This document shows positions 45,640-54,094 of a stretch of 64,000 bases of DNA, piece by piece. Every line of letters begins with the position of its first letter. Position 1 is the stretch's first letter. The notes beneath the pieces are model-generated. The model did no database searches and was not told where the DNA came from. It saw only the letters and a program-made list of their open reading frames with translations. The position numbers and the translations under genes are program-made. The stretch is from positions 910,262 to 974,261 of the forward strand of contig NZ_BMOU01000001.1 of NCBI RefSeq assembly GCF_014647235.1, given 5' to 3'. Origin of the DNA: Haloarcula pellucida. GTDB lineage: Archaea > Halobacteriota > Halobacteria > Halobacteriales > Haloarculaceae.

Positions 45640-46299
45640 TCAGATTCGCTTCCAGTCCGTCGGTTCGCCGGAGAAACCGAGGACGCGCGATTCGCGCCCG
45701 CCACCGTCCGCGTCGCGGACCTCGATGAGTCCGTCGAACGCCTGCTTGATGACCTGAATCGTCTGCTGGTCGTGCGCCCCGGAGTCGATGGTGAACACGC
45801 CGATGTAGTCCGCCGCGTCGAGACGGGACGAGAGGACGTGACAGAACTTGAAGACGGTCTTTTTGTCGGTGTACGTGAGCATCGTCGACAGGGAGACGAG
45901 CGCGAGACGCCCGCGGTCGCGGCCTGAGTTGTGCAGCCCTTCGAGCGTCTTGGTGATGCCGATACCGATACCCGTCAGGTCGCCCGGCGAGGACACCTGA
46001 TGGACGTAGGCACCGTCGACCGAGCTGTTGTCTGACCCGCCTTCGCGGCGACAGTCGACGACGCCGAGTTGGGACTCTTCGAGTTCCGGCACTCTCTCGC
46101 GGAACTCTGCGACGACGTCTGTCGCGTCGTCGCCCGTCGTCACGACGACGGTGCCGTCCCCGTCGCGAGCACCGTCGGCCAAGATATCGTAGGCCAGCCG
46201 TTGTTTCCCGGTCATCGCGGGGCCAGAGATGAGGATACTGGACCCGGGACGGACCTCGGACAGAGCGTCGAAATCGAGTACAGATGAGAGGTCGTACAT
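45640..46299 (-). CDS. KaiC/RAD55-like RecA-superfamily ATPase (signalling type)
   Basis: A 219-residue protein. It has a Walker A-like GPAMTGKQRLA, VVVTTGDDATDVV, and a late hydrophobic strand LALVSLSTMLTYTD as Walker B. It belongs to the single-domain KaiC/RAD55-like proteins common in haloarchaea, often beside response regulators. The start is decided by the ribosome-binding site: GAGGTGA lies eight bases before the ATG at 46299, whereas ATGs at 46308 and 46329 have none. It is 13 bases downstream of a HalX regulator, so they form an operon. Confidence 0.82.
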   Translation of the reverse strand: MYDLSSVLDFDALSEVRPGSSILISGPAMTGKQRLAYDILADGARDGDGTVVVTTGDDATDVVAEFRERVPELEESQLGVVDCRREGGSDNSSVDGAYVHQVSSPGDLTGIGIGITKTLEGLHNSGRDRGRLALVSLSTMLTYTDKKTVFKFCHVLSSRLDAADYIGVFTIDSGAHDQQTIQVIKQAFDGLIEVRDADGGGRESRVLGFSGEPTDWKRI

Positions 46300-46312
46300 A
46301 TCTTCCATCACC

Positions 46313-46897
46313 TCAGTTCTCTTCGCCATTGCTCAGTCCACGCAGTGTCGCGATGAAGTCGTCATCGTCTTCGATGCCGCCGAGCGTATCGGAGAGTCCC
46401 TCCCGCATCTCTGCCACCTGCTCTTTGAGGTCGGCGTACTCCTCGCTGTCGGCGAGTTCCGCGTTCGACTTCGTCGCTTCCAGTGTCGCCCGTTTCTCGA
46501 CCAATGCGTAGTAGTCCTGCAGTAACGAGTCGTACTCGGACCGTTCTAAGAGGTTCGATACCGTGTCGTGGAGCTGCTCGCTCCGAATCGGCTTCGAGAG
46601 GTACGCGTCGAATCCCATCTCGAGGATGTCGAAGTCCGGTTCGACGGCCGTCACCATCGCTACGCGACATCCCAACTCGCGCTCGCGGATTCGGCTGAGG
46701 ACTTCGTCTCCGGAGAGCCCGGGCATCATCCGGTCTAAGAGGACGACGTCGACTGTATCGTCCAACAGTTCGAGCCCCTCGTCCCCGTTTTGGGCCATCC
46801 GGACCTCGTAATCACCTTCCAGCCACAGTTTGTACGTCTCTGCGACGTCCGGTTCGTCTTCGACGATGAGTACGACAGGCGGGTCCGATTCGGACAT
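46313..46897 (-). CDS. Response regulator with HalX domain
   Basis: A 194-residue protein. The receiver domain (1 to about 120) has the acid pocket E13-D14-E15, the phospho-acceptor D55 in VVLLDRMMPG and the conserved Lys in YLSKPI. The C-terminal HalX domain (about 125-190) is helical and coiled-coil-like (DSLLQDYYALVEKRATLEA). HalX is found only in haloarchaeal regulators and lacks a clear DNA-binding motif, suggesting protein-protein output. It is followed by the RecA-like ATPase. No histidine kinase is adjacent. Confidence 0.93.
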   Translation of the reverse strand: MSESDPPVVLIVEDEPDVAETYKLWLEGDYEVRMAQNGDEGLELLDDTVDVVLLDRMMPGLSGDEVLSRIRERELGCRVAMVTAVEPDFDILEMGFDAYLSKPIRSEQLHDTVSNLLERSEYDSLLQDYYALVEKRATLEATKSNAELADSEEYADLKEQVAEMREGLSDTLGGIEDDDDFIATLRGLSNGEEN

Positions 46898-47040
46898 ACT
46901 TTACTTACTATCCCCGTCTTTAGTACCCACCTACATAGCCCTGTGGGTGCGGGCGCGAGCGGGCGTGTCGTACCGGCAATCGACGGTCTATTTCGCCACA
47001 GAGCGACACCGACATTGCCGGCCATCGACAACGAGGGGGC

Positions 47041-47616
47041 ATGATACGGAACCTGGCTCGCGGCGCCCAGTCGTTTACCAGCAACACCTTCCTCGTTACG
47101 GGAGACCGGACCGTACTCGTGGACGTCGGCAACGAGTTCGACGTCGTCTCGAACGTCACCGACCACGCGGACGAACTCGACGCCGTCGTCCTGACCCACA
47201 CCCACTACGACCACGTCGGCAACCTCGACGACGTGGTCTCGGCCTACGACGTCGACGTCTGGGGGTTCGACACGAATCAGGAGGGCGTCACCCGCGCCGT
47301 CGCCGACGGCGAGACGGTGACGCTGGGCGACCACGACTACCGGGCGCTCCACACGCCGGGGCACAAGAACGACCACCTCTGCTTCTACTCGCGGGCCGCC
47401 AGCGTCCTCTTTGCGGGCGACCTCGTCTTCGCCAACGGGAGTTTCGGCCGGACAGACCTCGAAGAGGGGGACCGAGCGTTGCTCGTCGAGAGCATCGACC
47501 GCGTCCTCGACGTCGTCGACGAGGACCTCGGTGAGATGCACACGGGCCACGGCCCCAGCGTCACGGACACCCCCTATCACGACGTCGAACTGGCGTGGCA
47601 GGCCGCGCGGTTCTGA
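47041..47616 (+). CDS. Metallo-beta-lactamase-fold hydrolase
   Basis: A 191-residue hydrolase with the binuclear zinc motif THTHYDHVGN, then TPGHKNDH and a late GHGPS. It resembles glyoxalase II and other thioesterase-like MBL proteins; which ester or thioester it cleaves is unclear. It is single and divergent from the HalX regulator. Its TGA stop abuts the left end of a 78-bp palindromic element, which may have inserted exactly there or act as its terminator. Confidence 0.88.
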   Translation: MIRNLARGAQSFTSNTFLVTGDRTVLVDVGNEFDVVSNVTDHADELDAVVLTHTHYDHVGNLDDVVSAYDVDVWGFDTNQEGVTRAVADGETVTLGDHDYRALHTPGHKNDHLCFYSRAASVLFAGDLVFANGSFGRTDLEEGDRALLVESIDRVLDVVDEDLGEMHTGHGPSVTDTPYHDVELAWQAARF

Positions 47617-47694
47617 TACTGGTGGCTGTAAGTTCGTAACGATATTCGCCACCCCGGGGTGGCGAATTACTTCAGTTTGTTACAGCCACCAGTA
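47617..47694. mobile_element. 78-bp palindromic mini-element with 15-bp terminal inverted repeats
   Basis: The ends TACTGGTGGCTGTAA (47617-47631) and TTACAGCCACCAGTA (47680-47694) are perfect inverted repeats. Inside lies a perfect 24-base palindrome (47644-47667) with the half-site ATTCGCCACCCC. TGA flanks both sides (47614-47616 and 47695-47697), which could be a 3-base target duplication. It contains no gene. A MITE-like relic of a transposon and a strong structured terminator are both possible. Confidence 0.55.
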
Positions 47695-47741
47695 TGAGTC
47701 TCGACCAAACCTCTTTGTCCGGACGGCGCGTCGATTCGCAC

Positions 47742-48194
47742 ATGACGCTTCCGATAGACCCATCGGCGCTCGACGCAGCGGACATCGGTGAGAAACGAGC
47801 CACGCTGGAGATGGACCACGAGGAAGCCATCGAACACGTCCGCGAGGTGTTCACCGAGGCAGGGTTCGGCATCCCCACCGAGTTCTCCCCGTCGGCGTTG
47901 CTCAACGAGAAGGTCGACGCCGACCGGGACCCGTACTACGTCCTCGGGGCCTGTAACCCGAACATGGCCGACCGGGCGCTCGACGCCTCCGAGAACCGCA
48001 TCGGCGCGCTCTTTCCCTGTAACGTCGTCGTCTGGCAGGAGGAACCGGGCGTCCAGACTGTGTACCACATCAGCATCATGCGCGCCGCTCGACTCCTCGG
48101 GATGGCCCCCGACGACGAGGTGATGGCCGACATCGTCGCCGACACCGGCGAACTCGTCGACGAGGCGGTCGGCAACCTCGACAGCGTCGAGTGA
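47742..48194 (+). CDS. DUF302 domain protein
   Basis: A 150-residue protein. It has the DUF302 pattern EHVREVFTEAGFGIPTEF with the following GACNPNMADRAL segment, in which the Cys is the usual conserved residue. DUF302 proteins are small, probably bind a ligand or metal, and are often found with thiol-stress genes; the function is not proved. I chose the ATG at 47742 (MTLPIDPSAL); a longer frame starting at 47694 would begin inside the palindromic element and is less likely. Confidence 0.85.
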   Translation: MTLPIDPSALDAADIGEKRATLEMDHEEAIEHVREVFTEAGFGIPTEFSPSALLNEKVDADRDPYYVLGACNPNMADRALDASENRIGALFPCNVVVWQEEPGVQTVYHISIMRAARLLGMAPDDEVMADIVADTGELVDEAVGNLDSVE

Positions 48195-48203
48195 GACAGC
48201 GGT

Positions 48204-49022
48204 TCAGTCGAACGCCGTCGCCAGCAGTGCGTCGTAGGCGTGGTCGTAGGCGTCGGCGACGGCCTCGGGGTCGGCCCGCGTCTCGGTGTCGAGGGCCGGC
48301 AATCTGACCGCGCCCGTCCGGTCGATGAGGTCGACCACGTTGCCGACCCGTTCCTCTAACTGTCCGTCACCGGGGCTCCCGGTGGCGATCTCACAGGCTT
48401 TCGCGTAGCGACGCCCGTCGTAGAAGCGGGCCCGGCCGGGTTCGACGACGGCGACGGCGTCCGGTTCGAACCCGTCTAACGGTCGGGCCACGTCGCCGTA
48501 GGACTCGACGACGGCGCGGTCGGCGTCGGCGATGTCCTCGGCGATTGCTCCCAGCGCCTCGGCGTGCATCACGCTCATGAGGTCGTTGAAGTCAGGCAGC
48601 GAGGTGACACGCGGCGCGTCGGCGACGGGGAGCGAGTCGGTGACCGACTGCGGCAGGTCGACGGTGCCGTTGACCACGAACTCGCCAGCGCCGTCACGGC
48701 CGCCGACGCGGTCCACGACGAACTGCCGGCGGTCGCTCCCGAGGATCCCAGTTCCCGCGCCCGGCGAGGGGTGCCAGAGCCGATGAATCGGGTTTATCGC
48801 CTCGGGCCGCACGTCGCCCGGCGAGGCGTCGGCCAGTCGCCTGGCGTCCTTGCCGAACAACCGGCCCTGTTCGGTCGCATAGCGGAAGTCGTCGTGGTCG
48901 AACCAGTAGTTGTTGCCGGCCCGCGGCTTGAACCCGCGAGCGCCGGTGTGGGCCAGCAACCCGACGGAGAACGTCGTCTTCCCGGCGTCGACGCGGTCGG
49001 CACCGGCCACGAGGAGGTTCAT
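48204..49022 (-). CDS. P-loop ATPase, haloarchaeal conserved
   Basis: A 272-residue protein starting MNLLVAGADRVDAGKTTFS, a Walker A-like P-loop (GADRVDAGKT) of the dethiobiotin-synthase/CobQ type. Later segments include EAINPIHRLWHP and AVVESYGDVARPLDGF, with a V-V-E-x-Y strand as the likely Walker B. The substrate is unknown. It is translationally coupled to the DUF5827 gene upstream (ATGA at 49019-49022), so the pair probably work together. Confidence 0.8.
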   Translation of the reverse strand: MNLLVAGADRVDAGKTTFSVGLLAHTGARGFKPRAGNNYWFDHDDFRYATEQGRLFGKDARRLADASPGDVRPEAINPIHRLWHPSPGAGTGILGSDRRQFVVDRVGGRDGAGEFVVNGTVDLPQSVTDSLPVADAPRVTSLPDFNDLMSVMHAEALGAIAEDIADADRAVVESYGDVARPLDGFEPDAVAVVEPGRARFYDGRRYAKACEIATGSPGDGQLEERVGNVVDLIDRTGAVRLPALDTETRADPEAVADAYDHAYDALLATAFD

Positions 49023-49288
49023 CTGTCGTCGAGACCGTAGAGGCCGACCACGTCTTCGGCGTCGGGTTCGGCGAACACCAGACTGTCCTGATTGTAGATC
49101 ATCCACGGGATGGCCCAGTCGATGAAGACCGACTCGTTGAAGTCGCTCAACTCGGCGTCGACGGGCAGTCCTTGCAGGAGACGGGCCAGTTCCGGAATCG
49201 TGTACAGCAGGTCCGAGTCGAGGATGTCTGCCGGTTCGTGCAACTCGAAGGAGCGAACGTCGTCGAATTCGGCCTTGTCGGCTGGCAT
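49019..49288 (-). CDS. DUF5827 family protein (89 aa)
   Basis: An 89-residue acidic protein with the segments ILDSDLLYTIPELARLLQGL and FIDWAIPWMIYN, followed by a short tail ending YGLDDR. This pattern matches the haloarchaeal DUF5827 family, which has no known function. It contains no metal site or membrane helix. It is the first gene of a two-gene operon with the P-loop ATPase. Confidence 0.8.
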   Translation of the reverse strand: MPADKAEFDDVRSFELHEPADILDSDLLYTIPELARLLQGLPVDAELSDFNESVFIDWAIPWMIYNQDSLVFAEPDAEDVVGLYGLDDR

Positions 49289-49383
49289 AGCCGCGGCTAC
49301 GCCGAGGGAGTGGGTAAATCCCTCGGACCGGAGAGAGCCGCCGCTACGGGGAGGCGCTCGAAGAAATGTGCGGTTCGAGAGCG

Positions 49384-49995
49384 TTACTCGAAGTGACCGA
49401 CTGCGGTCTGGTACTCCTCGGCGACCTCGCTCCAGTCGACGACCTCGAAGAAGGCGTCGATGAAGTCGCCGCGGGCCGGACCGTAGTCGTAGTAGTACGA
49501 GTGCTCCCAGACGTCGAGGGCCAGGACGGGGTGTGCGCCCCAGAGCGCGCCCTGGTCGTGCTTGTCGACCTTGACGTTGCGCAGTTGCTTCGCAACGGGG
49601 TCGTAGACCAGTAGCGCCCAGCCACCGGCAGCGGACGCGGCGGCCTCGAACTCGCCCTTCCAGCCCTCGTAGGACCCGAAGTCCTCCTCGATGCGGGCAC
49701 GAAGGTCGCCGTCGGGTTCGCCGCCGCCGTTGGGGTCCATGTTGTTCCAGAACAGCGTGTGGAGATAGTGGCCACAGCCGTTGTGGGTCACGTTACCCAG
49801 CGCACCGGCGGACGAGGAGAAGTCCCCCGACTCGCGGTTCTCGGCCAGCGTTTCCTCCGCCGACTCCAGCCCGTTTACGTATCCCTGATGGTGGGTGTCG
49901 TGGTGCCACGTGAGCACCTGTTCGGAGATGTGTGGCTCCAGGGCATCGTAGTCGTACGGAAGCGGTGGCAGTTCGGGTTCGGAGTGTTCGGACAT
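49384..49995 (-). CDS. sod: Superoxide dismutase (Mn/Fe type)
   Basis: A 203-residue enzyme converting superoxide to hydrogen peroxide. The four metal ligands fit HHDTHHQGYVNG, GHYLHTLFWNN, and D-x-W-E-H in LDVWEHSYYYDYG. The C-terminal acidic helices are typical of haloarchaeal SOD. The start at 49995 (MSEHSEPELP) has a good GGAGGCGAT ribosome-binding site. The metal is probably manganese, as in other haloarchaea. Confidence 0.95.
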   Translation of the reverse strand: MSEHSEPELPPLPYDYDALEPHISEQVLTWHHDTHHQGYVNGLESAEETLAENRESGDFSSSAGALGNVTHNGCGHYLHTLFWNNMDPNGGGEPDGDLRARIEEDFGSYEGWKGEFEAAASAAGGWALLVYDPVAKQLRNVKVDKHDQGALWGAHPVLALDVWEHSYYYDYGPARGDFIDAFFEVVDWSEVAEEYQTAVGHFE

Positions 49996-50288
49996 ATGAA
50001 ATCGCCTCCACATGAACGGTCGAGCGCGCGACTGTTAAACGTTTAGGAGCAGGACGGTACCACACCGCAGGGACCAGCCAGCGGCGGCGTAATATGCCGT
50101 GAGTCGGGTATTTATGACACGCATCCAATGATATCGCGGCGAGATGTCAACAGTCGTGTTCGAGGACGAGTCCCGTCACCCGTCGTCACCCATCGTTCAC
50201 ACCGTGTCTCGCTGAGCCGACCCTCGCACGCCGGGTACTCGCCGGTCACCGCGTTCCCCGCTCTGCCGAGAGGGGACAGCGTCGCGTT
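49996..50288. other. 293-base gap upstream of sod
   Basis: It holds the sod ribosome-binding site, a 10-base palindrome TAAACGTTTA (50036-50045) near the sod promoter, and a TATA-like TATTTATG at 50110 followed by a 23-codon ORF (50144-50215) that I do not regard as proven. The rest shows nothing recognisable. Confidence 0.4.
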
Positions 50289-51692
50289 TCAGCTGTCGCC
50301 TCTCGCGACCTCGAACATCTCGATAGCTTCCTCCCGGCGCTCGCTGTGGTCCACGATGGGGTCCGGGTAGTCCGGGGCCGCGTTCCGGCGCTGGGTCAGC
50401 GACGCCTCGTGCCACTCGTGGATAATCTCGGGCGCGGCGTCTTCGAGTTCCGGGACGTAGCGCGTGATGTACTCGGCGTCGGGGTCGTAGCGCTCGCCCT
50501 GCGTCATGGGATTGAACACCCGGAAGTACGGTTGGGCGTCCGTGCCGGTCGATGCGGCCCACTGCCAGCCGCCGTTGTCGTTGGCCGTGTCGTGGTCGAC
50601 CAGTTTCTCCCGGAACCACTCGTAGCCGTGTCGCCAGTCGATGAGGAGGTCCTTCGTGAGGAACGAGGCCACGATCATCCGGACGCGATTGTGCATGAAC
50701 GCCGCCTCGCGGAGTTGGCGCATCCCGGCGTCGACGATTGGGTAGCCCGTCTCGCCGTCCTTCCACGCCTGCAAGTGGTCCTCGTCGTAGTTCCACTCGA
50801 TGTCGTGGTCGTACGTCTTGTAGTTCTCCGTGACGACGTTCGGGTTCGCGAACAGCACCTGCGTGTAGAACTCGCGCCACGCGAGTTGGGACAGGAACTC
50901 CTCGACGGACTCCGCGTCGGCACTGCCCGGTTCGACGGCGTCGCGGGCCTCGGCAGTGGCCGCGTACACCTCCCGGATGCCGACGGTGCCGAACTTGAGG
51001 TGGGCCGAGAGCCGCGAGGTGCAGTCGTCGGCGGGGTAGTCGCGCCGCTCCTCGTAGCGGTAGACGTTCTCGTCGAGGAACGCGTCGAGCAACTCGCGAG
51101 CGTGGTCGGTCCCGGCGGGCGGCACGTCGGCCTCGGGGGTATCGAACCCGAGGGCCGACAGCGTCGGCAGGTCGTCGCCGTCGACGTCGGCCAGTGCGTC
51201 CGCGGCGGGGGTATCGTACGGGTCGGCCTTCTCCCGGTCGTGCCACTTCCGACCGAAGTACGTGAACACGCTGTAGGGGTCGCCGTCGTTGGTCGTAATC
51301 TCGCCGGGTTCGTGGAGGACGGCGTTCTGGACGGCCTCACGGGCGACCCCTGCGTCGTCCAGTGCGCGACGGACGGCGGCGTCCCGTTCGCGGGCGAGGC
51401 CGGTGTAGTCTTTCCCCCACGTCACCGTCTCGGCACCGTACTCCTCGGCGAGTTCGGGGAGGACCGTTCGGGGGTCACCGTGCGCGACGACGAGGTCGGA
51501 CCCGTTCTCTCGGTACCACGACCGGAGGCTGTCGAGTGCGTCGAGCATGAACGCCACCCGCGGCGGGCCGGCGTGTGTGAGCACGTCCGAGTCGAAGACG
51601 AACACCGGGACCGCGGGGTCCCCGGCGCTCGCTCGGGCGAGGCCCGCGTTGTCGGCCGCCCGCAGGTCTCGACGGTGCCAGTGAAGGCGCAT
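50289..51692 (-). CDS. phr: Deoxyribodipyrimidine photolyase
   Basis: A 467-residue light-driven repair enzyme for cyclobutane pyrimidine dimers. The antenna-binding N-terminal domain starts MRLHWHRRDLRAADN. The FAD domain contains LAWREFYTQVL, the PIVDAGMRQL segment, NRVRMIVASFLTKDLLIDWRHG (18 of its residues highly conserved) and the late DNGGWQWAASTGTDAQPYFR region. The start is the ATG at 51692, where homology begins. Confidence 0.94.
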   Translation of the reverse strand: MRLHWHRRDLRAADNAGLARASAGDPAVPVFVFDSDVLTHAGPPRVAFMLDALDSLRSWYRENGSDLVVAHGDPRTVLPELAEEYGAETVTWGKDYTGLARERDAAVRRALDDAGVAREAVQNAVLHEPGEITTNDGDPYSVFTYFGRKWHDREKADPYDTPAADALADVDGDDLPTLSALGFDTPEADVPPAGTDHARELLDAFLDENVYRYEERRDYPADDCTSRLSAHLKFGTVGIREVYAATAEARDAVEPGSADAESVEEFLSQLAWREFYTQVLFANPNVVTENYKTYDHDIEWNYDEDHLQAWKDGETGYPIVDAGMRQLREAAFMHNRVRMIVASFLTKDLLIDWRHGYEWFREKLVDHDTANDNGGWQWAASTGTDAQPYFRVFNPMTQGERYDPDAEYITRYVPELEDAAPEIIHEWHEASLTQRRNAAPDYPDPIVDHSERREEAIEMFEVARGDS

Positions 51693-51789
51693 ATCCGATG
51701 GTCGCTCGCCGCAGGCAAAAAGCCGTACCCAACAGGGTTTGGCTCCGACCGGCGGCAGAGTTATCTCGGCGGGCCCGGTGGTCGCGGGT

Positions 51790-52584
51790 ATGTCAGACGA
51801 TGCCGTTCTCCTGACTATCGAGGACGACGTGGCGACGGTGACACTGAACCGACCGGACGTGCGGAACGCGCTCGCCGCGGACACGGCGGAGCGACTGACG
51901 GAGCGCTTCGACACTATCGCCGACAGCGGCGCTCGCTGTGTCGTCCTCGAAGGGGCCGGCCCGGCGTTCTGTGCCGGCGGCGACGTCGGGGCGATGGTAG
52001 AGGGCGTCGCGGGCGACCAGCCACCGGCCGAACGCGTCGAACTCGTCGTCGCCGCCATCCACGGCGCTATCGAGGCGGTCCACGACTGTCGCCTCCCGGT
52101 CGTGGCGAAGATAGACGGGGCGACGTTCGGCGCCGGGGCCGGACTCGCACTGGCCTGTGACGTGCAGTTGGCCAGTCCCGACGCGAAGATAGGGTTCGGG
52201 TTCCGGCGGGTCGGCCTCGCCATCGATTCGGGCGTCTCGTACTTCCTGCCACGTCTCGTGGGCCCGAACAAGGCCAAGGAACTCGTCTTCACCGGCGAAC
52301 TGCTGGACGCCGATACGGCCCGCGAACTGGGCATCTTCACCCGACTGTTCGAAGCCGATCAGTTCGAAGACGGCGTCGAGAACATCGTCACGACGATCGC
52401 GGAGGGACCGACCGTCGCGCTGACACAGGCCAAACGATTGTTGGACCGGGGGACCGAGTCGACGTTCGAGCAAGCCCTCGACGACGAGGCGACCGCACAG
52501 GGCCTCGCGTTCACGACGGCCGACCACGAGGAGGGTGCGACGGCGTTCATGGAACACCGCTCCCCGGAGTTCGAGGGGCGCTGA
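51790..52584 (+). CDS. Enoyl-CoA hydratase / isomerase family protein
   Basis: A 264-residue crotonase-fold enzyme. The oxyanion-hole segments are FCAGGDVGAMVEG and KIDGATFGAGAGLALACD, followed by FGFRRVGLAIDSGVSYFLPRLVG with the catalytic-region residues of hydratases. It ends typically E-F-E-G-R. The substrate may be a medium-chain or aromatic enoyl-CoA. A winged-helix regulator lies 160 bases downstream. Confidence 0.92.
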   Translation: MSDDAVLLTIEDDVATVTLNRPDVRNALAADTAERLTERFDTIADSGARCVVLEGAGPAFCAGGDVGAMVEGVAGDQPPAERVELVVAAIHGAIEAVHDCRLPVVAKIDGATFGAGAGLALACDVQLASPDAKIGFGFRRVGLAIDSGVSYFLPRLVGPNKAKELVFTGELLDADTARELGIFTRLFEADQFEDGVENIVTTIAEGPTVALTQAKRLLDRGTESTFEQALDDEATAQGLAFTTADHEEGATAFMEHRSPEFEGR

Positions 52585-52743
52585 CCGTGCGCACGCGTCA
52601 CAGCGCCACCAGTAGACACCGTGGCACCAGTAGACACCGTCACGAAGACCGGACGCTCGTCGACGCCACGTTTTCGGACGGGAATTCGACTCTCGTACAG
52701 GAGAAATAACTGCGAGAGGCGTAACTGTCAAATCCGCAGGCAA

Positions 52744-53274
52744 ATGAGTACCGATATGGTAGACGAGACGCCGGACTGGGAGTTCAAAGAGCGAGACGTA
52801 CACATTCTCCGTGAACTCGCCGACGAGCCACAGCGGTCCTCCCGCCAACTGGCCGGGATCCTCGAAAGCGAGTACGACATCGACGTCTCGCACGTCACTG
52901 TCAGCGAGTCGATTCGGAAGATGCGCGAGGAGGAAGTGTTTCGTGAGGCCATCGTCCCCAACGAATCGCTGTTCAACTTCGCGCTGTTCGAGTTCAAGTT
53001 CAACCCCGAACACTTCGCCGACGAGTGGTACGAGGCGATGGTCTCCATCCGGGACGACGAACACACGCTGTTTTACTTCCTCTCGGACGGGGAGTACCAG
53101 TGGAAGTCCGTGATGATGTTCCAGACGCGCGCCGCCGAATCGCGGTGGATTCACGAGTTCTACAAGGAACACGGCAGGGTCGTCCAGAACGTCCGCAACT
53201 CCGTCGTCCACAACGTGTTGAAGTTCCAGACGGACCCCGAGATATTCACAGAGTTACACGCAGACGACAGATAG
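52744..53274 (+). CDS. Winged-helix transcription regulator, haloarchaeal
   Basis: A 176-residue protein. The N-terminal wHTH (about 15-75) has FKERDVHILRELADEPQRSS and HVTVSESIRKMREEEVF. The remaining 100 residues form an alpha-beta domain with NFALFEFKFNPEHF, probably for ligand or partner binding. It resembles Lrp/AsnC-type or other one-domain haloarchaeal regulators. I chose the ATG at 52744, which gives a normal length; an in-frame ATG at 52756 is possible. It may control the enoyl-CoA hydratase before it. Confidence 0.85.
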   Translation: MSTDMVDETPDWEFKERDVHILRELADEPQRSSRQLAGILESEYDIDVSHVTVSESIRKMREEEVFREAIVPNESLFNFALFEFKFNPEHFADEWYEAMVSIRDDEHTLFYFLSDGEYQWKSVMMFQTRAAESRWIHEFYKEHGRVVQNVRNSVVHNVLKFQTDPEIFTELHADDR

Positions 53275-53311
53275 AGAAGACAGAAAGGGGAGTGTCGGCA
53301 GTACCGCCCGG

Positions 53312-53593
53312 CTACAGTTTCCGCTCGGCGTCCTCGGCCAGTTCCTTCATGCGCTTTCCGACCCGACCCGCATCGGAGAACTCGTCTTCGCTCATGGCCG
53401 TCGCCAGCGCGTTCCCGAGGACGAAGACGGCGTGTTTGTGTTCGCTCTTTGACTTGTGAACGTCCGAGGGGCGTACGTCCAGTTCCTGATACGGATCGAA
53501 CAGGCCCGGATCGACGCTGTCCATCTCGTCACGGAAGAACTCCATGATAGTCACCATCTGTTCGTGTAGCTCTAACAGCTCGTCTTTGTGCAT
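53312..53593 (-). CDS. UPF0058 family protein (93 aa)
   Basis: A 93-residue helical protein starting MHKDELLELHEQMVTIMEFF, with the highly conserved VHKSKSEHKHAVFVLGNAL block. This is the archaeal UPF0058 family; no function is established. Several His and Lys residues in the block (H-K-S-K-S-E-H-K-H) could bind nucleic acid or metal. The gene is single. Confidence 0.9.
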   Translation of the reverse strand: MHKDELLELHEQMVTIMEFFRDEMDSVDPGLFDPYQELDVRPSDVHKSKSEHKHAVFVLGNALATAMSEDEFSDAGRVGKRMKELAEDAERKL

Positions 53594-53664
53594 TGTCGTG
53601 TGCTATGTGACGGGACTCCTATAAGAATTGCCTGAGAACAGGTACCAGACTCACTGTTCGAGAG

Positions 53665-53880
53665 TCAGAAGACGTACTCGTCGTCGTGTCCCATCATGCC
53701 GTCGTCTTCGAACCCTGGCTCTTCGTCCTCGTCTTGGGGACCTGAAGTCTTGTACGCCTTCAGACCGGTCGAGAGGAGGTCTTCGATGGCTTCTTCGCGA
53801 TTGAGGAACTCGCCTTGCTCGACGAGCTGGGCGATCTGCATTTCGAGGTGTTCCGGGATGTTGATCTCTACCTTTGGCAT
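53665..53880 (-). CDS. CopG-like ribbon-helix-helix protein, DUF7120-like (71 aa)
   Basis: A 71-residue protein. The N-terminal MPKVEINIPEHLEMQIAQLV is a beta-strand plus helix of a ribbon-helix-helix DNA-binding fold, and NREEAIEDLLSTGLKAY is the second helix. The C-terminal half is acidic (PQDEDEEPGFEDDG) and ends MMGHDDEYVF, as in the haloarchaeal DUF7120 family. I chose the ATG at 53880; an upstream in-frame ATG at 53958 would add 26 basic residues. Confidence 0.85.
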   Translation of the reverse strand: MPKVEINIPEHLEMQIAQLVEQGEFLNREEAIEDLLSTGLKAYKTSGPQDEDEEPGFEDDGMMGHDDEYVF

Positions 53881-54094
53881 CGCAACGTTGGCCCCTTTGA
53901 GTAAGTCACATTTAAATTTGACGGGGGTAGTTGCGTATTTCGCAAACCGATAGTGCATAGTACGCGGTATCTACTTCTCGAAACCGGATATTAATTTTTG
54001 AAAATCGGAAGCGGCAGGCTGGGCACGCCCACCGCGGGGACAGCGGTCGTGGGTATAGTCAGGCTCAAAGGGTCGGAATCCTAAGACGGTGGTG

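Noticed and set aside
50144-50215. 23-codon ORF (MSTVVFEDESR...) after a TATA-like element
   Set aside because: The promoter spacing is suggestive, but the peptide is too short and not recognisable as conserved.
50346-52160. 604-codon open frame opposite the photolyase
   Set aside because: It is a shadow of phr with odd Arg/Gly/Val-rich composition and runs into another gene.
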